Positions 6,832-12,177 of a DNA stretch of 12,177 nucleotides are shown piece after piece. A program made the position numbers and the translations under genes. The notes beneath the pieces were generated by a model. That model had not been told where the DNA came from. It saw only the letters and a list, made by a program, of their open reading frames with translations, and did not search any database. Source of the DNA: Candidatus Solibacter sp. (GTDB lineage Bacteria; Acidobacteriota; Terriglobia; Bryobacterales; Bryobacteraceae); contig JADGNT010000062.1 in the NCBI GenBank assembly GCA_017883345.1, positions 1 through 12,177 of the forward strand, given 5' to 3'. Numbering within the stretch: the stretch's first letter is position 1; each line of letters starts with the position of its first letter.

Positions 6832-7494
6832 GTGAAATTTTTCCTGGATACCGCGAATCTGGATGAGCTGAAGAAGGGCGCCAGTTGGGGAATCGTCGAT
6901 GGGGTGACCACCAACCCGTCGCTGATCGCCAAGGAAGGACGTCCGATCGAGGAGCAGGTGCGCATGATCTGCGACATCGTGGATGGCGACATCAGCGCGG
7001 AAGTGATTTCCACCGAAGCGGACGCGATGATGGCGGAAGGGCGCAAGCTGGCCAAGATCCACAAAAACATCGTAGTGAAATGCCCGTTGACGCGGGATGG
7101 AATCAAGGCGACTGCGGCGCTCAGCAAAGAGGGCATCCGGGTCAATGTGACGCTGTGTTTTTCGGCGGGGCAGGCGCTGCTGGCAGCCAAGGCAGGGGCC
7201 TACATCATCAGCCCGTTCGTGGGGCGATTGGATGACATTGGGGCCGTGGGGATGGACTTGATCCGCAGCATCACGCAGATCTACACCAACTATGGCTACA
7301 AGACGCAGGTGCTGGCGGCATCGCTGCGCGGGCCGACGCACGTGATCGATTCGGCGCTGGCCGGGGCGCACATCGGCACCATGCCGTTCAAGGTGCTGGA
7401 TATGCTGTTCAATCACCCGCTGACGGACAAGGGGCTGGAGCAGTTTATGAAGGACTACAATAAAGTCTTCGCGGAGACGCCCGCCGCTCGCTAG
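6832..7494 (+). CDS. tal: Transaldolase, short TalC/fructose-6-phosphate aldolase-like family
   Basis: The product has 220 residues, the usual size of the short decameric family. Its likely role is to transfer a dihydroxyacetone unit between sugar phosphates in the non-oxidative pentose phosphate pathway. Visible motifs are [12 protein letters not shown] at the N-terminus, GVTTNPSL at 24-31, the Schiff-base Lys83 in NIVVKCPLT, and [12 protein letters not shown] in the C-terminal third. Two positions that separate true transaldolases from E. coli fructose-6-phosphate aldolase favour transaldolase: Glu57 (Gln59 in FsaA) and Phe110 (Tyr131 in FsaA). The GTG start is supported by GGAGGG 6 bases upstream. 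The gene diverges from miaB across a fold-back repeat and is followed 12 bp later by a small membrane-protein gene, which may be cotranscribed. Confidence 0.94.
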   Translation: MKFFLDTANLDELKKGASWGIVDGVTTNPSLIAKEGRPIEEQVRMICDIVDGDISAEVISTEADAMMAEGRKLAKIHKNIVVKCPLTRDGIKATAALSKEGIRVNVTLCFSAGQALLAAKAGAYIISPFVGRLDDIGAVGMDLIRSITQIYTNYGYKTQVLAASLRGPTHVIDSALAGAHIGTMPFKVLDMLFNHPLTDKGLEQFMKDYNKVFAETPAAR

Positions 7495-7506
7495 CGATTG
7501 CCATTG

Positions 7507-7932
7507 ATGCAGGGAGTGCCTACCGATTACACGGCCGCCGAGCTGATCACAGTCGCGCTGGCCGCGGTGCTGGTGGGATTGCTCGCCGTCATCGGGTACC
7601 GGGCATGGCAGCGCTCGCGGGTCACGGCGGAGGAACGCGAGCGGCGGCGGTGCGCGCAACTGGTGGCCACGGGGAAGATCAGCGACGCGATGCTGGTGGA
7701 GATCCGCGAGAACCTGGTATTTTATTCGTACGCGGTGCGCGGTGTGGAGTACACCGCATCGCAGGATATCTCACGACTGGTGGACAAGGCGGCGGTGGAT
7801 TTCGCCGGGGTGAGCGCGATGAGCGTAAGGTACGACCCGCGCAACCCGGCGAACTCCATCGTGGTGGCGGAAGAGTGGAGCGGCCTGCGCGGGGCCGCGC
7901 GCCTCCTGCCGGAGAATCACGCCAGCCATTGA
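7507..7932 (+). CDS. Small single-span membrane protein, DUF3592-like
   Basis: A 141-residue protein. A hydrophobic segment at about residues 14-33 (ITVALAAVLVGLLAVIGYRAW) is followed at once by a basic stretch (QRSRVTAEERERRRC). By the positive-inside rule the C-terminal domain should be cytoplasmic. That domain has the pattern FYSYAVRGVEYTASQDISRL ... MSVRYDPRNPANSIV, which resembles DUF3592 (Y.Y.V.G..Y, then V.YDP.NP..S.V). This is resemblance by eye only, and the function is unknown. The ATG at 7507 is preferred; an in-frame TTG at 7498 would add three residues, and neither start has a good Shine-Dalgarno sequence. It starts 12 bp after the transaldolase stop. Confidence 0.72.
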   Translation: MQGVPTDYTAAELITVALAAVLVGLLAVIGYRAWQRSRVTAEERERRRCAQLVATGKISDAMLVEIRENLVFYSYAVRGVEYTASQDISRLVDKAAVDFAGVSAMSVRYDPRNPANSIVVAEEWSGLRGAARLLPENHASH

Positions 7933-8142
7933 TCCCGGCGTGGACCAGAATCCAGGGGCCCGGGTCGTTCGACCAGGCCCTGCCGCGCTTCGACGGCGTG
8001 GCGATCCGGAGCAAGGTCTGGGTCAACGGGACGCTGGCGGGGGAGCGGTTTTCACGATACATCCATCGATCCCCAAAGCGGTTATGCACACTGTGAACCA
8101 ACGCACAAGGCGGAGCCTTATGCCACCTGATAACCTGAATTA

Positions 8143-9063
8143 TTGTCCCGGCATCCATTATTCAAGCCGTATTTAGCACTGGTCGCGGTGTGTTTCTTCT
8201 GGGGGACCACTTATCTGGGGATTCGCATGGCGCTGGAATCGTTTCCACCGATGTTATTGGTGTGCGTGAGGTACGTGATTTCGGGGGCGATCATGCTGGT
8301 GTTCTCGCGGGCGCGGGGCATGTATCTGCCGAAGGGGAAGGAGTTGGCTTGGGCCTGCTTCAGCGGGTTATTGACGCTGGGCGTGGGCAACGGGATGCTG
8401 GTGGCCGCGGAGGTGCTGATCCCGAGCGGAATTGCGGGACTGATCACCACCATCTCGCCCTTCTGGATGGTGGGGGTGGAGGCGCTGCTGCCGGGGGGCG
8501 ACCGGCTGCACGCACCGACCATCGCCGGGATGGCGGTGGGGCTGGCTGGGGCGGCGCTGCTATTCACGCCGGACCCGGGGGCGGGGGCGATCAATCACAA
8601 GCTCATCGCCGGGTTTCTGCTGCTCCAGATCGGCACGGCTGGGTGGAGCTTCGGATCCATCATCCAGCGGCGCAAGGCGGGGAAGGCGCACCCGGTGATC
8701 GCGGGCGGGGTGCAGCAGATGGCGGCGGGCCTGGCGATGATCCCGGTCGCGCTGGCGTCGGGGAATCTGACCGTTCACTGGAGCACGCGCGGCGTGTCGG
8801 CGATCGTCTACCTGATCGTCTTCGGGTCGCTGGTGGGATACAGCGCCTACGTGTATGCCATGGATAAGCTGCCGGTGGCGATTGTGTCGGTCTATCCGTA
8901 CGTCAACGCGGTGGTGGCGGTGGCGCTGGGATGGCTGTTCTACCGCGAGCCATTTGGATGGCGGGAGACGGGGGCGATGCTCATCATCTTCGCGGGCGTG
9001 GCGGTGGTAAAGCGCTATTCGCAGACGCCCTCGGCGCGCGTACTGCCGGCGTCGCGGCGGTAG
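8143..9063 (+). CDS. EamA-family (drug/metabolite transporter superfamily) permease
   Basis: A 306-residue integral membrane protein with about ten hydrophobic helices. It has the two tandem EamA repeats of the DMT superfamily, at roughly residues 11-143 and 154-291. Typical signatures are CFFWGTTYLGIRMALESFPP at the start of repeat 1, GIAGLITTISPFWMVGVEALL, and in repeat 2 GYSAYVYAMDKLPVAIVSVYPYVNAVVAVALGWLF-type sequence ending in the GAMLIIFAGVAVVKR helix. Such proteins export small metabolites or amino acids, but the substrate cannot be told from sequence. The start is weakly supported: the frame opens at a TTG (8143), has no upstream Shine-Dalgarno and no earlier ATG, yet the first helix needs an origin near here. 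A short ATG ORF with its own ribosome site overlaps this start. The gene sits 210 bp after the small membrane protein. Confidence 0.88.
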   Translation: MSRHPLFKPYLALVAVCFFWGTTYLGIRMALESFPPMLLVCVRYVISGAIMLVFSRARGMYLPKGKELAWACFSGLLTLGVGNGMLVAAEVLIPSGIAGLITTISPFWMVGVEALLPGGDRLHAPTIAGMAVGLAGAALLFTPDPGAGAINHKLIAGFLLLQIGTAGWSFGSIIQRRKAGKAHPVIAGGVQQMAAGLAMIPVALASGNLTVHWSTRGVSAIVYLIVFGSLVGYSAYVYAMDKLPVAIVSVYPYVNAVVAVALGWLFYREPFGWRETGAMLIIFAGVAVVKRYSQTPSARVLPASRR

Positions 9064-9212
9064 CAGGCAACTGCCGCCGGCTTCTCGCGTAGAAAATCAC
9101 TCCAGGGCTTATTTCATCGATGGCGCGCGGCTTTTCGGAAGCCCAAGAGTCCGCAAAGGCATCGCCATCCTCCATCGCCGGTAATGCGGTAAGCTTGTCA
9201 GACAGCAAGGAC

Positions 9213-9217
9213 GGAGG
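9213..9217 (+). promoter_or_regulatory. Ribosome binding site of the Ser/Thr kinase
   Basis: GGAGG four bases before the ATG at 9222. It selects this start over the in-frame reading from 9120, whose extra 34 residues are low-complexity and precede the conserved kinase-family N-terminus. Confidence 0.65.
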
Positions 9218-9221
9218 CGGC

Positions 9222-12026
9222 ATGGACCAGCAACGTTGGCGGAGAGTAGAGGGGCTCTTCCACGCGGCTCTGGAGCGTCGGCCGGAAGCGCGGCAGGCAT
9301 TCCTCGAAGTTGCATGCGGCGGAGACACCGGCCTGGGGCGGCAGGTCGAACTGCTGCTGGCGAAGGGCGAAGAAGCCGGGAGTTTCCTCGAAACACCCGC
9401 CATGCGGGACATGATGGTCATGCAGACGGCCACCGTGCCCCTTCTGGGCTGGCAATTCGGGCCGTATCGGATCGTGTCTCCGCTTGGCGCCGGCGGCATG
9501 GGCGAGGTATATCGCGCGCACGATAGCAAGCTCGGCCGCGACGTTGCCATCAAGACCTTGCCCGCTGAGTTCGCGCGGAACCCCGATCGGCTGGCGCGCT
9601 TGCGCCGCGAGGCCCGTACCCTGGCTTCCCTAAATCATCCGAACATCGCCGCGATCTATGGACTGGAGGAGTCCGGGGAGGCGGACTTTCTGGTCCTGGA
9701 ACTGGTAGAGGGAGAAACGTTGCGCGGCGCGCTGCCGGTGCAAACCGCGCTCGACCGTGCACTCCAAGTGGCGCAGGCATTGGAAGCGGCGCACGGCAAA
9801 GGAATCATTCACCGCGACCTGAAACCAGCCAATGTCAAGGTCACGCCACAAGGCACAGTCAAAGTGCTGGACTTCGGCCTGGCGAAAGTGATGGGGGGGC
9901 CAGAGGAGAATCAGGATCTCTCACAATTGACGACGGCCACGGGCATAGAGACCGCCGCCGGGCATATTATCGGAACCCCTGGATACATGAGTCCGGAGCA
10001 GGCCCGCGGAGAGGCCGTCGATGAGCGGACGGACATTTGGGCCTTCGGATGCCTTCTCTATGAGCTGCTGGCCGGCAGGCGCGCCTTTCCTGACGAGACT
10101 CTACCGGACGCGATTGCGGCCGTGCTGGAACGCGAGCCGGACTGGCAGGCTCTGCCGGCGAAAACTCCCGCGAAAGTCCGCGAACTGCTGCGCCAGTGTC
10201 TGGAGAAGGACGCGGGCCGCCGGCTGCACAAGATCGCGGACGCCCGCCGAACGATCGAAGCAGCACGGCGTGGATGGAACCGCTGGCGAGTCGCTGCGAT
10301 TACGGTGGCGGCACTTGCGTCGCTGGCCATTGGGATCGCCCTCTTGCTGCGCGGCCCGGCTCGCGCGCCGGACCGCTCCGAGTGGGTTCAGCTCACCAAG
10401 CTGCCCGATCCGGTAAGCCAGCCTGTGCTTTCGCCGGATGGCCGAATGCTCGCCTTTGTTCGCAGTTCTTCCACCTACTATGCGCTGGGCCAGATTTACG
10501 TCAAAATATTGCCGGATGGCGAGCCCGTGCAACTGACGCATGACAGCCTCCAGAAGATGAGTCCGGCGTTCTCGCCGGACGGGACGCGCATTGCGTATAC
10601 GGCGGTGGATGCGCAGTTCAACTGGGATACTTGGATAGTTCCCACGCAGGGCGGCCAGCCGCAGCGATGGCTGCAGAACGCCACCGGCCTGACATGGACC
10701 GGTCCGCGGCAGGTGCTGTTCTCTGAGGTTCGGAACAGCGGCGGCCTGGGGATCGTGACAGCCCAGGAGGGCCGGATCCGTGAGCATGACGTCTACATCC
10801 CCCTGAATGACCGCGGCATGACCCAGCGGTCCCACGCGTCGCCCGATGGGAAATGGGTGCTGGTGGCGGAAATCACCGGCTACGGCAACTGGGGGCCGTG
10901 CCGCGTGGTACCGATGCACGGCGGTTCTTCGGGCCGCCAGGTGGGGCCGCCCGGGGCTGACTGCACATTTGGAGCATGGTCTCCCGATGGCAAATGGATG
11001 TACCTCACATCCAAGGCCGGAGGACTCTTTCACATCTGGCGGCAGCGGTTCCCCGACGGCCAACCCGAGCAGTTTACCTCCGGGCTGACCGAGGAGGAAG
11101 GCATCGCGATGGCCCCGGACGGCCGGTCCTTTGACACGGCCGTTGGGTTGCAAAGCGCTTCCATATGGCTTCATGACGCGAGGAGCGAGCGGCAGATTTC
11201 GCTGCTCGAAGGCAACGCCGCCTACCCGAAGTTCACGCCGGATGGTAAAAAGCTTTGCTACCGGATTGTCAAGGCGGTTCCAAGGTTGGTCGGAACGAAT
11301 AGAGATCCCGGCGAAGTGTGGGTGGCAGACTTGGACTCCCGGCGCTCCGAGCCCCTGGCGCCCGGCTTTCCCGTGCTCGACTACGACATCTCCCCTGACA
11401 GCCGGCAAGTGGTACTGGAGGCTCCGGATGCGGAAGGGAAGCCGCGGCTGTGGCTGGCGCCGTTTGACCGGCGCTCGCCGCCCCGGCAGATCCCCGGTGT
11501 GGAGGGCCGGAGCGCGCACTTTGGCCCAAGCGGCGAAATCTTCTTCCGCCACACGCAAGGGTCCTCCGGGTTTGTGTACCGTGTTCAGCCGGACGGGACG
11601 GGACTGCGCAAGGCGTGGGAGCAACCGGTCTTCGGTCTGTGGGGTGTCTCGCCCGACGGCCGGTGGATCGAGGCATGGGCTCCGCATCCGGGCAACAGAC
11701 AGGCAGTCGTTCAGATGTTTCCGCTCAGGGGCGGGTCTCCGGTCGTCATCGGCAGTAACGCCGTGGTACGGTGGACGCCCGGCGGAGACTCTCTGTGGAT
11801 CTCCGGCGGAGCGGTTGCCGATGGCCGGACTTATATCGTTCCGCTGCCGCGGGGCAAGATACTGCCGCCGATACCGCCGGGAGGATTTCGTTCCGAGCAG
11901 GACATCGCCCGTCTGCCCGGAGCGCGCAGGCTCGACGCGATAGGTGCGCCGGGTCCGTCTCCTGACGGCTACGCGTTCGAGCGCCGAACTGTCCAGCGGA
12001 ATCTGTACCGGATCCCGATTCCGTGA
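9222..12026 (+). CDS. Membrane Ser/Thr protein kinase with C-terminal WD40-like (PD40/TolB-type) propeller
   Basis: The product has 934 residues. Residues 1-60 are the helical N-terminal extension (RWRRVEGLFHAALERRP...QVELLLAKGEEAGSFLETPA) common in Acidobacteriota kinases. The Hanks-type kinase domain spans about 82-350: Gly-loop LGAGGMGEVYRA (89-94 core), VAIK Lys111, helix-C Glu130, HRDLKPAN with Asp199, DFG at 217-219, GTPGYMSPEQ at 251-260 and DIWAFGCLLYELL. All catalytic residues are present, so it should be active. The activation segment carries several Thr (237, 238, 240, 243) that could be autophosphorylated. A single transmembrane helix at about 357-377 puts the kinase in the cytoplasm and the rest outside the membrane. 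Residues from about 385 to the end hold at least eight SPDG-type PD40 blades (LSPDGRMLAF, FSPDGTRIAY, WSPDGKWMYL, SPDGRWIEAW and others). The ending VQRNLYRIPIP looks like a natural C-terminus. It is probably a receptor kinase; ligand and targets are unknown. Confidence 0.95.
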   Translation: MDQQRWRRVEGLFHAALERRPEARQAFLEVACGGDTGLGRQVELLLAKGEEAGSFLETPAMRDMMVMQTATVPLLGWQFGPYRIVSPLGAGGMGEVYRAHDSKLGRDVAIKTLPAEFARNPDRLARLRREARTLASLNHPNIAAIYGLEESGEADFLVLELVEGETLRGALPVQTALDRALQVAQALEAAHGKGIIHRDLKPANVKVTPQGTVKVLDFGLAKVMGGPEENQDLSQLTTATGIETAAGHIIGTPGYMSPEQARGEAVDERTDIWAFGCLLYELLAGRRAFPDETLPDAIAAVLEREPDWQALPAKTPAKVRELLRQCLEKDAGRRLHKIADARRTIEAARRGWNRWRVAAITVAALASLAIGIALLLRGPARAPDRSEWVQLTKLPDPVSQPVLSPDGRMLAFVRSSSTYYALGQIYVKILPDGEPVQLTHDSLQKMSPAFSPDGTRIAYTAVDAQFNWDTWIVPTQGGQPQRWLQNATGLTWTGPRQVLFSEVRNSGGLGIVTAQEGRIREHDVYIPLNDRGMTQRSHASPDGKWVLVAEITGYGNWGPCRVVPMHGGSSGRQVGPPGADCTFGAWSPDGKWMYLTSKAGGLFHIWRQRFPDGQPEQFTSGLTEEEGIAMAPDGRSFDTAVGLQSASIWLHDARSERQISLLEGNAAYPKFTPDGKKLCYRIVKAVPRLVGTNRDPGEVWVADLDSRRSEPLAPGFPVLDYDISPDSRQVVLEAPDAEGKPRLWLAPFDRRSPPRQIPGVEGRSAHFGPSGEIFFRHTQGSSGFVYRVQPDGTGLRKAWEQPVFGLWGVSPDGRWIEAWAPHPGNRQAVVQMFPLRGGSPVVIGSNAVVRWTPGGDSLWISGGAVADGRTYIVPLPRGKILPPIPPGGFRSEQDIARLPGARRLDAIGAPGPSPDGYAFERRTVQRNLYRIPIP

Positions 12027-12044
12027 TTCTCGCGGCCGGTCGCT

Positions 12045-12177
12045 AGCCACCAGCCGGTTCTCCTCATGGGCGACGTTTCGCCGGACGGACGATGGCTGAG
12101 GGCATGGGCTCCACTTCCGGGCAACGGGCCCCCAGCCCAGCAGGTCTTTCCACTGGACGGAGGGCCTCCGGTCCCTA
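12045..12177 (+). pseudogene. Fragment of a paralogous kinase propeller (5' part missing, right end off the window)
   Basis: Read in the same frame as the upstream kinase, this stretch encodes HQPVLLMGDVSPDGRW, then LRAWAPLPGN and QQVFPLDGGPPV. It matches the upstream kinase near nt 11619-11740 (EQPVFGLWGVSPDGRW, EAWAPHPGN, VQMFPLRGGSPV). The similarity begins before the only ATG (12066), which has no ribosome site, and the frame is closed upstream by the kinase TGA at 12024-12026. The simplest reading is the remains of a tandem paralogue whose 5' part was deleted. How far it continues to the right cannot be seen. Confidence 0.7.

Noticed and set aside
9120..9221. 34-residue N-terminal extension of the kinase from an upstream ATG
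   Set aside because: The extension is low-complexity, and its ATG lacks a ribosome site. GGAGG precedes the ATG at 9222, where the family's usual N-terminus begins.
10101..12050. Minus-strand open frame of 649 codons opposite the kinase propeller
   Set aside because: It is a long antisense frame caused by GC-rich codon use in the repetitive propeller. The composition is Arg/Pro-rich and no motif or ribosome site supports it.

Overview
The window looks like chromosomal DNA of a high-GC Acidobacteriota bacterium, probably Solibacter/Bryobacter-like. This is inferred from three things: strong G/C in third codon positions, a membrane Ser/Thr kinase with a long WD40-like propeller tail of the kind expanded in that phylum, and repeat-rich intergenic DNA. 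No sequence search was possible, so the placement is tentative.

Layout: genes left of about 6.62 kb are on the minus strand and genes right of 6.83 kb are on the plus strand, so the window has one divergent point and no convergent junction. Reading leftwards from that point, the minus-strand genes are miaB (tRNA ms2i6A37 methylthiotransferase), a bifunctional nuclease (BFN/DUF151) family protein, a 103-residue protein of unknown function, tyrS, folP, and a secreted subtilisin-like S8 protease that runs off the left edge. The BFN gene, the small gene and tyrS are joined by GTGA and ATGA overlaps, and miaB lies only 37 bp upstream, so these four probably form one translation-related operon. folP follows after a palindromic repeat. 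Reading rightwards, the plus-strand genes are a short TalC-type transaldolase, a small single-span membrane protein resembling DUF3592, an EamA-family permease, and a 934-residue Ser/Thr kinase with a transmembrane helix and a propeller domain. A broken paralogous propeller fragment follows the kinase and runs off the right edge.

The genes are mostly ordinary housekeeping or common accessory families. The less ordinary content is between them. Three unrelated fold-back (inverted-repeat) elements lie at 2099-2230, 3180-3240 and 6646-6779. The second supplies the tyrS stop codon and a spurious upstream ATG for folP. The third supplies a spurious N-terminal extension to miaB. A 12-bp tandem duplication sits exactly on the stop/start overlap in front of tyrS. 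A piece of a second kinase propeller remains in frame just after the kinase stop codon. I see no tRNA, rRNA, CRISPR array, prophage or complete insertion sequence, and no convincing new multi-gene system.
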